Positions 1 through 6,834 of a stretch of DNA of 64,000 bases are shown here, in pieces. A program made the translations under genes and the position numbers. Source of the DNA: Caulobacter segnis ATCC 21756 (GTDB lineage Bacteria; Pseudomonadota; Alphaproteobacteria; Caulobacterales; Caulobacteraceae); contig NC_014100.1 in assembly GCF_000092285.1 (NCBI RefSeq), positions 2,542,001 through 2,606,000 of the forward strand. The letters are read 5' to 3'. Position 1 is the first letter of the stretch. Every line of letters begins with the position of its first letter. The notes beneath the pieces were generated by a model. It saw nothing but the letters and a program-made list of their open reading frames with translations. It was not told the origin of the DNA and ran no database searches.

Positions 1-328
1 CCTTGGTCTTGTTCTCTTCGATGCGGATGTCGCCCATTTGCAGCAGGGCAAGGGCCTTGTAGCCGCGCGCGCCACCGTCCGCGACGGCCTTGAACTGGCC
101 GAACGCCTTGGCGGGCCCGGCCGTCTGCGCGGTTTCCAGCGCGGCCTGATAAGCTTCGGAAGCCCTGTCGGCCTGGCTGGTCTGGTAGGATTTCCAGCCC
201 CAGTAGCCGCCGACGCCGATCACGGCCGCGGCGACAGCCGCGACGATCCAGGGCAGCGATCTGACGGCGAGCGACTTATAACGCTCCGCCCGGAGTTGTT
301 CTTCGACTTCGTCAAAAACATCGACCAC
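1..328 (-). CDS. YfgM-like tetratricopeptide-like membrane protein (partial, N-terminal part)
   Basis: About 109 N-terminal residues are visible before the gene leaves the left edge. A charged N-terminus (VDVFDEVEEQLRAER) is followed by one hydrophobic segment at about residues 24-41 and then an alanine-rich helical region starting near YKSYQ-type residues. This is the architecture of the TPR_21/YfgM family, inner-membrane proteins whose periplasmic helical repeats assist envelope protein traffic in other bacteria. I chose the GTG at 328 because it places the typical VDVFDEVEEQL opening at residue 2. No ATG is in frame upstream before the sequence becomes implausible. Family assignment is by pattern recognition and the function here is inferred. 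The next gene on this strand is panB, 174 bases upstream; that gap shows no clear feature. Confidence 0.75.
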   Translation of the reverse strand, partial: MVDVFDEVEEQLRAERYKSLAVRSLPWIVAAVAAAVIGVGGYWGWKSYQTSQADRASEAYQAALETAQTAGPAKAFGQFKAVADGGARGYKALALLQMGDIRIEENKTK

Positions 329-502
329 GAAACGAGGCTCCGAAACAGGCGCTAGGACCAAAGGACGTCGCGCTCGAACCCGGCCGACATCGCTGGTGTA
401 AGACAGATTGTGGCGGGCGAAGGGCCGCTCGCCGAGGCGGCGAACCTATAGCGTGCCGCGCCCTGCCGCAACGCCCGCCGCTCGCCGATCGATCCCGAAG
501 GT

Positions 503-1336
503 TCAGGCCTTCTTTGCGTAATAGGTCTCGGCCTCGCCGGGGAAGCTGCGGTCCTGCACGTCGCGGGCGTACTGCGCCGCCGCCCGCTGGATTTCGCCTT
601 TCAAATCAGCGTAGCGACGGACGAACTTCGGGGTCCAGTCGAACAATCCCAGCATGTCGTCCACCACCAGGACCTGGCCGTCGCAGGCGGCCGAGGCGCC
701 GATGCCGATCGTCGGGACGCTGACCGTCTCGGTGACTTCGCGCGCGAGCCCCTCGGCCACGCCCTCGACCACGATCGCGAAGGCGCCGGCCTGCGCGGTC
801 AGACGCGCCTCTTCCAGCACCTTGGCGCGCCCCGCCTCGTCTTTGCCCTTGGCCTTGAAGCCGCCTTCCAGCAGCACGGCCTGGGGACGCAGGCCCACAT
901 GGCCCATCACGGGCACACCGCGCTGGGTCAGATAGGCGATGGTCTCGGGCACGGTGGGTCCGCTTTCGACCTTCACCGCCTGGGCGCCGGTCTCCTTCAT
1001 GATCCGCACGGCGTTGGCGTAGGCTTCCTCGCGGGAGGCCTCGTAGGAGCCGAACGGCATGTCGATGACGACCATGGCCTTGCGCGAGCCCCGCATGACC
1101 GCCTGGCCGTGCAGGATCATCATGTCCAGCGTGACGCCCACGGTGTTGGGCAAGCCATGCACGACCATGCCGACCGAGTCCCCGACCAGCAGGACGTCAC
1201 AGGCCTCATCGAGCGCGGCGGCCACCGGCGCCGTGTAGGCCGTCAGGCAGACAATCGGCTTACCGCCTTTGCGGGCGGCGATATCGGGGGCGGCCAGACG
1301 GCGAACAGACTCTTCACGGTGAGCGGACAGAACCAA
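503..1336 (-). CDS. panB: 3-methyl-2-oxobutanoate hydroxymethyltransferase
   Basis: PanB transfers a hydroxymethyl group from 5,10-methylene-tetrahydrofolate to 2-oxoisovalerate, giving ketopantoate, the first committed step of pantothenate and CoA synthesis. The 277-residue length matches the family. The sequence has the family's TIM-barrel signatures: [12 protein letters not shown] near residue 26, the metal-binding [10 protein letters not shown] near 49, the [10 protein letters not shown] stretch near 92, [10 protein letters not shown] near 141 and the late PTIGIGAS. The start ATG gives a short basic N-terminus before the barrel, and no alternative start is needed. No panC is adjacent, so the pathway is scattered. 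The enzyme is cytoplasmic. Confidence 0.96.
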   Translation of the reverse strand: MVLSAHREESVRRLAAPDIAARKGGKPIVCLTAYTAPVAAALDEACDVLLVGDSVGMVVHGLPNTVGVTLDMMILHGQAVMRGSRKAMVVIDMPFGSYEASREEAYANAVRIMKETGAQAVKVESGPTVPETIAYLTQRGVPVMGHVGLRPQAVLLEGGFKAKGKDEAGRAKVLEEARLTAQAGAFAIVVEGVAEGLAREVTETVSVPTIGIGASAACDGQVLVVDDMLGLFDWTPKFVRRYADLKGEIQRAAAQYARDVQDRSFPGEAETYYAKKA

Positions 1337-1414
1337 CGCTCCTCAAACAACGCGATTGGGCGCCGTTTGTGGGCCGGATCGCGCCGCGCCGCAACATGAA
1401 CAATGATAAGCCGG

Positions 1415-1795
1415 CTAAAGCTCCTCGACGAGGCGCGTCACCGCGAAGGCCAGCGCCACGACCGCGAGAGCGGCCGCCAGCCAGATCGCCTCGGCGCTGG
1501 CGGGCGTCGTGAGCACCGAATTGATCTTCGCGACACCCGCACTGTACTCGGTCTCAAGGCTGTGACCGCTGTTGCGCGACAGCTGCGCGATCTCGCCGGA
1601 GAAGCGCGTGGACAGGATCTGGAACGCGCCGAACAGCCCGGCCACGGTCCCCGCCCCGCCGATGAACAGGCGACGCATCGCCCATCCGCGATCGAGCTTG
1701 GACGCCACCTCGGCGTTGAACAGAGCCGAGTCCTGGAACGACGGCGGCTCGGCGAACAGACGGGTCAATTGGGTTTCGAAATCGGGTTCAGCCAT
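1415..1795 (-). CDS. Small membrane protein paired with ECF sigma factor (possible anti-sigma)
   Basis: A protein of 126 residues. It has a soluble N-terminus (PDFETQLTRLFAE, then ALFNAEVASKLDRG) and two hydrophobic segments at roughly residues 43-60 and 102-119. I chose the ATG at 1795 because it overlaps the sigma-factor stop by 8 bases, implying translational coupling. The longer open frame to 1867 only adds low-complexity basic sequence. It resembles the product at 2897-3208 (both carry an F-x-x-E-V-x-x-x-hydrophobic-x-R block before the first membrane segment), so the two look like paralogues. Position directly after an ECF sigma gene suggests an anti-sigma or sensing role, but no ZAS or RskA motif is visible. 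That role is inference. Confidence 0.72.
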   Translation of the reverse strand: MAEPDFETQLTRLFAEPPSFQDSALFNAEVASKLDRGWAMRRLFIGGAGTVAGLFGAFQILSTRFSGEIAQLSRNSGHSLETEYSAGVAKINSVLTTPASAEAIWLAAALAVVALAFAVTRLVEEL

Positions 1796-2363
1796 GCGCT
1801 TCCCTCCTCGCCCCCTCCTCGGGCCGGGCGAGCTTCGCCCGGAGTTTATCCAGACCACGTTTGACATGGGATTTGACCGTGCCGATCGGAATGTTCAAGG
1901 CCTCGGCCGCCTCGCCATGGGACCAGTCGGCCCCGTAGCAGAGCGAGACGCAAAGCCGCTCGCCGCGAGACAACGCTTTGAGCGCGTCATCGAGATCGAT
2001 GCGGCTGGCGGCGTCTCCCGAGGCGTCCCGGACGCCGAGCTCCTCGACCGGTTCGACGGTGTCGGAGAAGATCAGACGCGCCTCGCGCTTGACCTTCTTC
2101 AGATAGAGCCGCGCGGCGATCTTCTTGATCCAACCGGCGAAGGTCCCCTCTCCCCGGAATTCAGCCACCTGCTCAAAGCCGGTGATGAAGGCGTCCTGGG
2201 CGAGGTCGTCGGCCGTCGCGGAGTCGGCGCCGAGCCGCCGCAGCAGGCCGCGCACGGCGGAGCCGTGACGCCGGACCAGCTCTCCGTAAGCCTGGCGATC
2301 GCCTCCCGCCGCCCTTGCGGCGAGCTCGACGTCGTGACCGGTTGGCGGGCTTTGAGCGCCCAT
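1788..2363 (-). CDS. ECF-type RNA polymerase sigma factor
   Basis: A 191-residue sigma-70 family protein with only regions 2 and 4. Region 2 spans roughly residues 28-95 (DDLAQDAFITGFEQV, then FRGEGTFAGWIKKIA). Region 4 is near 130-178, with the helix-turn-helix core WSHGEAAEALNIPIGTVKSH. It directs core polymerase to a small regulon, probably including its own operon. A purine-rich ribosome-binding site (GGGAGGGG) lies before the ATG. It is the middle gene of a three-gene module: DUF6249-like membrane protein, sigma factor, small membrane protein. A paralogous module lies immediately upstream. The inducing signal cannot be read from the sequence. Confidence 0.92.
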   Translation of the reverse strand: MGAQSPPTGHDVELAARAAGGDRQAYGELVRRHGSAVRGLLRRLGADSATADDLAQDAFITGFEQVAEFRGEGTFAGWIKKIAARLYLKKVKREARLIFSDTVEPVEELGVRDASGDAASRIDLDDALKALSRGERLCVSLCYGADWSHGEAAEALNIPIGTVKSHVKRGLDKLRAKLARPEEGARREAHG

Positions 2364-2393
2364 GATTTCAAGCCCCTCCCAAGGCTCCGGGCG

Positions 2394-2780
2394 CTAGACC
2401 CGCGGCTCCTTGTTCGGATTGAAGAAGCTCAGGACGATGTAGGCCACCCCGATCACCGCGGGGATGCTGGCGATGCCGAAGCCGTCGAAATCGTCGCCCC
2501 CATGAATGAAGTCGCCGAAGTAGGTGGCCATCGCCACGCCGATGCCGACAGCCAGCCAGATGACGCCAGTGCGCAGGTCGCGCAGGCTGCTGGGCGGCAG
2601 CTTGACGCTCTTGGTCAAGGTTTCGATGACCTCGGGCGGAAGGGGCTGGCCCTTATCGATCGCCGCGCGGATCGTGGTCTGCATTTCGCGCCGCTCTTTG
2701 CTCTTGAAGTAGAACGGCAGAACCACGATCGCGGCGACCATGGCGAAGGCGCCCAGCGGGACAAAGATTTCAGCACCCAT
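2394..2780 (-). CDS. DUF6249-like integral membrane protein
   Basis: A 128-residue protein with an N-terminal membrane segment (about residues 6-25), a short cytoplasmic helix containing KGQPLPPEVIETL, then two hydrophobic segments (about 72-88 and 101-120). This matches the DUF6249 pattern often found beside ECF sigma factors. The start is supported by GGAGG a few bases upstream of the ATG. The G-x-x-x-PPEV/L-x-x-L block also occurs in the proteins at 3717-4127 and 4139-4318, so the three probably share ancestry. Function is unknown. Its place ahead of the sigma gene suggests it belongs to the same signalling unit. Confidence 0.75.
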   Translation of the reverse strand: MGAEIFVPLGAFAMVAAIVVLPFYFKSKERREMQTTIRAAIDKGQPLPPEVIETLTKSVKLPPSSLRDLRTGVIWLAVGIGVAMATYFGDFIHGGDDFDGFGIASIPAVIGVAYIVLSFFNPNKEPRV

Positions 2781-2896
2781 GACTTAATCCTCCAGAATTT
2801 CGTGGAGCGACGCCCCCAGCGCCACCTTCACTTGTAAGAGGCGTTCACGGCTCTGTTTGGAGGCGCCCGCCGGCATGAAACTTTCGTAAGGCGATC

Positions 2897-3208
2897 CTAG
2901 CCGCCGGGGAAGCTTAGGCGACGCCAAACGGAAGGTCCCCCACCCACGAGGATGGCGGCCACAAAGGTCAGCAAGGCCGCGACCGGCGCAAACCCTGGCG
3001 CGATCATCGCGACAGCGACGTCCAGCGCAGGCGCGCAAGCCCATAGGACAAGGCCCAGCATCGCCGCGGCGCCCGCGGCGAACAGTATGCGCTCGAGAAA
3101 GACTTGGCGCTCGACGCGTTTCATCACCTCCAGCGCGAACAGGTTGGCGCGGCCATGCTTGGGAGTCTCCCCCAGGAAGGCCGAGAGTTGATCTTCGGGG
3201 CTCATCAT
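2897..3208 (-). CDS. Small membrane protein following ECF sigma factor (possible anti-sigma)
   Basis: A 103-residue protein starting MMSPEDQLSAFLGETPK. A soluble helix (LFALEVMKRVERQVFLER) precedes two hydrophobic segments at about residues 42-60 and 66-91. The ATGATG start overlaps the sigma-factor stop (ATGA), so it is probably translated by coupling; either ATG could be used. It is the counterpart of the product at 1415-1795. The 116 bases between this gene and the next module hold only the next ribosome-binding site as far as I can see. An anti-sigma role is inferred from position alone. Confidence 0.7.
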   Translation of the reverse strand: MMSPEDQLSAFLGETPKHGRANLFALEVMKRVERQVFLERILFAAGAAAMLGLVLWACAPALDVAVAMIAPGFAPVAALLTFVAAILVGGGPSVWRRLSFPGG

Positions 3209-3717
3209 CCGCCTCCCAGAACCGACAACAACCGCTCGCGGCCGCGGGTAACATGCGATTTGACCGTGCCCAAGGGAAGCCCCAGGGCTTGGGCGACTTC
3301 GACGTGAGACCATCCCTGCCCCAGGCAAAGCGTCACGCAGGCGCGCTGGTCCTCAGGCAAAGTGGCCAGCGCTTTTTCGAGCGCCAGACGATCCTCGGCG
3401 CCAACCTCCGGGGCCGCCTTGAGTTCCTGCTCGCCGCGCCAGGCCTCATCCCGGGCGGCCGCGCGCTGGGCGCCCCGCCGTTGGGTGAGAGCCTTCCTCC
3501 AAGCCACGCCGTACAACCAGGCGCGAAAGCCATTGTCGTCCCGCAACTTGTGGAGTCCCGACCAGGCCACCACGAAAGCTTCCTGGGCGATGTCGTCGGC
3601 GTCGAGCCAGCCGCTCTTGCGCAGGAAACCTCGCAAGGGCTTCTCGTGGATCGCTACGAGCCGGGCGAAGGCGGCCTGGGATCCCGCGCGCGCCTGCCTG
3701 ACGAGCGCGGCGTCCAT
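3205..3717 (-). CDS. ECF-type RNA polymerase sigma factor
   Basis: A 170-residue ECF sigma factor. Region 2 is at about residues 14-80 (DADDIAQEAFVVAWSGL, then GFRAWLYGVAWRKAL). Region 4 is at about 112-160, with WSHVEVAQALGLPLGTVKSH. The ATG at 3717 overlaps the stop of the upstream membrane-protein gene by one base (TGATG), which decides the start; the longer open frame upstream is the shadow of that gene. The region-4 helix-turn-helix is clearly similar to that of the sigma factor at 1788-2363. This supports duplication of the whole module. The regulon is unknown. Confidence 0.92.
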   Translation of the reverse strand: MDAALVRQARAGSQAAFARLVAIHEKPLRGFLRKSGWLDADDIAQEAFVVAWSGLHKLRDDNGFRAWLYGVAWRKALTQRRGAQRAAARDEAWRGEQELKAAPEVGAEDRLALEKALATLPEDQRACVTLCLGQGWSHVEVAQALGLPLGTVKSHVTRGRERLLSVLGGG

Positions 3718-4127
3718 CAGACGGTCGGACCGTTCCGATCCAGCATGACCTGGACCAGCGTGGCCGCGCACACCGCGCCCAGAACAAAGGCCGCGATCGT
3801 GAAGGCTTCTCCGGCGCCGTAAATGTCCGTGATGGCGGCGAAGGCGAAGCCGCAGCTCAGGAGGCCGAACAGCACCACCTGGTACCAAGTGCGTTCGCGA
3901 CGGCGGCGATAGCGGGGCCGATCATCCTCGTCATCGTCATGCCAGCGCCTGCTCAACTTGTTCATCAGCTCGGCGGGCGGTTCGCGCCCGGAGGCGGCGT
4001 AGGTTTTGATGAGGTCCAGCGTCTCCTGGTTGGCCCTATACGACAGCCAGCTCTGCCAGGCGCCGTAAGCGAAGCCGGCCAATGGGAATAACAACCACCA
4101 GAATTGACGGAAAAGGTCTTCGAACAT
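3717..4127 (-). CDS. DUF6249-like membrane protein upstream of ECF sigma factor
   Basis: A 136-residue protein with an aromatic N-terminal membrane segment (FRQFWWLLFPLAGF), a cytoplasmic helix with SGREPPAELMNKL, a highly charged linker (WHDDDEDDRPRYRRRRER, about residues 62-79) and two C-terminal membrane segments. It ends one base into the ATG of the following ECF sigma gene. Its first 60 residues closely match the entire 59-residue product just upstream (4139-4318), so one is a partial copy of the other. It likely belongs to the sigma-linked membrane family seen at 2394-2780. The role is unknown. Confidence 0.78.
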   Translation of the reverse strand: MFEDLFRQFWWLLFPLAGFAYGAWQSWLSYRANQETLDLIKTYAASGREPPAELMNKLSRRWHDDDEDDRPRYRRRRERTWYQVVLFGLLSCGFAFAAITDIYGAGEAFTIAAFVLGAVCAATLVQVMLDRNGPTV

Positions 4128-4138
4128 GATCGTTTCCC

Positions 4139-4318
4139 TTAGCGTCGCAGTTCAGCCAGCAAGGCCGCCGGCGGATCGCGCCCCTCGCTGGCCAGCTGCC
4201 GGAGAGTCTGCATCAGGTCCCGCCGAGCGCGATGTTCCAGCCAGGCGCGGAAGGCGCCCAGCAACATGAAGCTCAGCGGAAAGCTGAGCCACCAGAACTC
4301 ACGAAACAGATCGTCCAT
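4139..4318 (-). CDS. 59-residue membrane protein, half-length paralogue of the next gene
   Basis: Reading the minus strand from ATG 4318 to TAA 4139 gives 59 residues: MDDLFREFWWLSFPLSFMLL, then GAFRAWLEHRARRDLMQTLR, then QLASEGRDPPAALLAELRR. It has one membrane segment and an amphipathic tail. It matches the N-terminal half of the downstream protein position for position (DLFR-FWWL-FPL, then a tail with G-R-PPA-L-L-R), which is strong evidence that it is a real gene despite its size. It lies 11 bases upstream of that gene and 46 bases downstream of the HAD gene, so it is probably the first member of the sigma-module operon. Function is unknown. Confidence 0.75.
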   Translation of the reverse strand: MDDLFREFWWLSFPLSFMLLGAFRAWLEHRARRDLMQTLRQLASEGRDPPAALLAELRR

Positions 4319-4364
4319 CTCTCGATCCTTCGATCAGCAGCGCGATCATCCGCGCTTTCGAAGG

Positions 4365-5042
4365 TTAGTCGCCGCCGCCTCGGGCGTTGGATGCAGCCAC
4401 GTACGAAATAATTTCGGACATCGAGTTGAATGACACCGTCGGGCGATGCTGAGCCAGGATCGAAGGCTTGGCGTAGCCCCAGCCGACCGCCCCGCAATCC
4501 AGTCCCACGGCTCGAGCGGCCTCGATGTCGCGAGTCTCGTCGCCGATGCAGATGACCCTGTCGCGCGAAACGCCGCGCGCGGTGACCTGCTTGAACTTGC
4601 GAGCCTTGCCAAACAGCGATGCGCCGCAGGCGTAGAGGCTGATCAGCTCGGCGAGATCAGGCCCCAGCACCCGGCGGATGACCTCTTCGCTGTTCGAGCT
4701 GACCACCGCGATCTTGACGCCGGCGGCGTGGAGGGCGCGCAGCATCTTGGCCGTCTCGGGGAACAGGGGGATCGTATGGGCGTCGGCCGCCATCAGCTTC
4801 TTGCCGGCCCGAGCGATCAGCGGGAGCTTCCAGGGCGACACGCCGAGATAGCGGATAACTTCCCGCGTGCTGCGCCCGCGCAGCATCTCGATCTCCTCAT
4901 CGGTGACGGTCTTGAAGCCGTAACGGCGCGCCATCGGATTGACGGCGCGCATCATCCACGCGGCGCTGTCGGCCAGCGTGCCGTCGAAGTCGAAGATGAC
5001 CAGTTCGTACCGCGAGACGCCCTTCTCCCTCACCCGTTTCAA
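4365..5042 (-). CDS. HAD-superfamily hydrolase, phosphoglycolate phosphatase-like
   Basis: 225 residues with all four HAD motifs: nucleophile motif I FDFDGTLADS near residue 18, motif II VVSSNS near 112, a motif III lysine in KARKFKQV near 146, and motif IV IGDETRDIEAA near 167. The helical cap between motifs I and II is of the C1 type found in phosphoglycolate phosphatase and related sugar-phosphate phosphatases. It should hydrolyse a small phosphomonoester in the cytoplasm, but the substrate cannot be deduced. The start could be the ATG at 5042 or a later codon nearer YELVIFDFDG; the first ten residues are basic and unconserved-looking. It lies on the same strand as the sigma modules. Confidence 0.88.
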   Translation of the reverse strand: MKRVREKGVSRYELVIFDFDGTLADSAAWMMRAVNPMARRYGFKTVTDEEIEMLRGRSTREVIRYLGVSPWKLPLIARAGKKLMAADAHTIPLFPETAKMLRALHAAGVKIAVVSSNSEEVIRRVLGPDLAELISLYACGASLFGKARKFKQVTARGVSRDRVICIGDETRDIEAARAVGLDCGAVGWGYAKPSILAQHRPTVSFNSMSEIISYVAASNARGGGD

Positions 5043-5151
5043 AGTCCCCCTGAAAGCCGCGACGTCGCGGCTGGTCCCCCCAAGTGATAGACTGATCCTC
5101 GAAAGCTTGTCGTCTTAAACTTGATCAGACCGGCCTCGGCGCGTCGAGGGT

Positions 5152-5499
5152 CTAGCCCAGAGCGGCCTCGTAGAGATCGGGCTTGAAGCCCACCAAGCGT
5201 CGGTCGCCAAGGTCGAGCACGGGCCGCTTGATCATCGAAGGGTTAGCCAGCATCAGCCCGATCGCCTTTTCGCGGTCGATGTTCTGCTTGTCGGCTTCGT
5301 CGAGCTTGCGAAAGGTCGTGCCGGCCCGGTTCAGAAGCGGCTCCCAGCCGAGTTCCTCGACCCAGGCCTCCAGGCGCGGACGGTCGATCCCAGCCGCCTT
5401 GTAGTCATGGAAGCCGTAGGCCAGACCCCGGTCCTCCAGCCACTTGCGCGCCTTGGCGACCGTGTCGCAGTTCTTGATGCCGTACATCGTCAGGGTCAT
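5152..5499 (-). CDS. ArsC/Spx-family protein (YffB-like)
   Basis: A 115-residue thioredoxin-fold protein of the ArsC family. It opens MYGIKNCDTVAKARKWLE and ends with the family's KRPVLDLGDRRLVGF block near residue 92. The single cysteine at position 11 follows the NCDT pattern of the YffB/ArsC-like subgroup; there is no CxxC pair as in Spx. Such proteins are thought to be glutathione-dependent thiol reductases, and members near no ars genes are usually not arsenate reductases. No arsenic genes are present here, so arsenate resistance should not be assumed. It stands alone between the HAD gene and the RNA-ligase-like gene. Confidence 0.88.
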   Translation of the reverse strand: MTLTMYGIKNCDTVAKARKWLEDRGLAYGFHDYKAAGIDRPRLEAWVEELGWEPLLNRAGTTFRKLDEADKQNIDREKAIGLMLANPSMIKRPVLDLGDRRLVGFKPDLYEAALG

Positions 5500-5565
5500 G
5501 GCCGTCGTCCTCGGCGAATCCGTGCTTTGGACTGGCTCTAGATTAGCGGCGACGCCACGCCAACC

Positions 5566-6138
5566 TCAGGCGGCGAGCGCCCAACTCTTGAGCACGATGT
5601 GGCGGGTCTGGCCCAGCTTGCTTTGGACCAGCACGAAACGGTCTACCGTCCAGTCGATCGGCGCGACAGCCTGGGCTGGAACGACCTGGCCGTCGTAGAG
5701 CAGCGTAACGTGCGGAACGAAGGCCTTGTCCGGCTTCAGGCCGACCTTGGCCATCTCCAGCCCCAGCGTCTGCTGGAAGCTCACCAGATCCTGCACGCCC
5801 TCTCCGCCTTGCAGCGTGAAGGGATTGCTCCCCGGCCGGTTGGCGAAGCTCATGGCGCGGTCGAGCGTCACGCCAAACGCCTTGGCGGCCACCGCCTCGC
5901 CCGCCGCCTCGCCTCTGCGGACAACATCGGCCGGCAGGCCGACATAGTCACCCAGATGATGCAGGGTGACGTGGAAACGGTCGGTCTGCAGGATCTGCCC
6001 TCTCAAGCCGAAAGCCTCGCGCAACCGCCGCGCCTCGGAGGCGATCCGTTCGGCCGTCACGGCGTCCGGATACAGCAGGAACATCAGCCGGTCGGTCGGC
6101 GTCGGCGGGTCGAAACCCGGCAAACCCATCTGCGTCAT
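5566..6138 (-). CDS. thpR: 2'-5' RNA ligase / 2H phosphoesterase family protein
   Basis: 190 residues with the two HxT motifs that define the 2H superfamily: HVTLHHLGD near residue 54 and HVTLLYDG near 143. In the ThpR group these histidines act on 2',3'-cyclic phosphate ends of RNA; bacterial members open cyclic phosphodiesters and can ligate tRNA halves in vitro. The length fits the family (about 180-190). The start could be ATG 6138 or the in-frame ATG three codons later; neither has a strong ribosome-binding site. It runs 7 bases after the DUF2147 gene, so the two may be cotranscribed. The cellular role is unclear in all bacteria. Confidence 0.88.
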   Translation of the reverse strand: MTQMGLPGFDPPTPTDRLMFLLYPDAVTAERIASEARRLREAFGLRGQILQTDRFHVTLHHLGDYVGLPADVVRRGEAAGEAVAAKAFGVTLDRAMSFANRPGSNPFTLQGGEGVQDLVSFQQTLGLEMAKVGLKPDKAFVPHVTLLYDGQVVPAQAVAPIDWTVDRFVLVQSKLGQTRHIVLKSWALAA

Positions 6139-6145
6139 AACGGCC

Positions 6146-6592
6146 TTACGAAGCGCGCGCGGCGGCGTCGACGCGGGTCCAGACCTGCGACTTGCAGAGG
6201 AAGTTCGGCAGCAGGCAGCCCTTGGCTCGCAGCGAGGCCTTGTCCAGCAACCGGACCTGGCCGGAGAAGGTCATGTTCAGGTCAGGCACGAAGACCCGTC
6301 CCTTCCAATCCACAGGGCCGGTTGGCGAGAAGTCTCGAAGCAATTGCATGCCGATCAGTTCGCGATTGCTGCCCTTGCGGACATCGGCCTGCGCTTCTGC
6401 GTTAGCCCACACGACATTGCCGCAAGTGTCCTCGCCGCAGGGCTTGATCTCGATGTGAACGCTGCCCTTGGGATTGCGCCAGACGCCGTAGAGATCTCCC
6501 GTGCGCGGCGGCGTCGGATCGGCGGCGCGGGCCGCCTGCACGCTCGACAAGGCCACGCCCACGATCGCAAGCCCCAACAACGCTCGATTCAT
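6146..6592 (-). CDS. DUF2147 secreted protein
   Basis: 148 residues beginning with a clear signal peptide (hydrophobic residues 4-18, likely cleavage near ARAAD at 23). The mature part carries the DUF2147 pattern: GVWRNPKGSVHIEI near residue 40, a CGEDTCGNVVW pair of cysteines near 52, a GQ-type centre and W-x-G-R-V-F-V-P-D-L-N-M-x-F-S-G near 98, then two further cysteines (GCLLPNFLC). These small periplasmic or exported proteins are widespread and uncharacterised. The four cysteines could form two disulfides in the periplasm, which is inference. It is the first gene of a pair with the downstream thpR-like gene. Confidence 0.87.
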   Translation of the reverse strand: MNRALLGLAIVGVALSSVQAARAADPTPPRTGDLYGVWRNPKGSVHIEIKPCGEDTCGNVVWANAEAQADVRKGSNRELIGMQLLRDFSPTGPVDWKGRVFVPDLNMTFSGQVRLLDKASLRAKGCLLPNFLCKSQVWTRVDAAARAS

Positions 6593-6834
6593 ACTGACCC
6601 ATCCTTCCGCCGCTTGGGCAAAACAAAGACGACGCCGACGTACGCAGTCGGCGGGCAGACAACGCCTATATCGCTCATCCGCGATTTACAGCAGCGAATT
6701 GAACGTCCGGGCGTAACGCTTCAGCGGCGATTGGGATCGCCATCGCGCGCAGCCTTCACGATACTGATGAAATTGTCCGTCAGAAGGCCACAGCCCGCTG
6801 TGGTTTGGCGGGGAATCATATCGGGTGGGTGTTC

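Noticed and set aside
38..355. Plus-strand open frame of 105 codons
   Set aside because: It is antisense to the YfgM-like gene, has no ribosome-binding site and an arbitrary arginine/glycine-rich composition typical of GC-rich shadows.
2784..3254. Minus-strand open frame overlapping the small membrane protein and sigma factor
   Set aside because: The product is arginine-rich and meaningless; the overlapping frames give recognisable proteins with coupled starts.
5152..5499. Arsenate reductase for arsenic resistance
   Set aside because: It belongs to the ArsC/YffB fold family, but there are no ars genes nearby and the motif is that of the general thiol-reductase-like subgroup.
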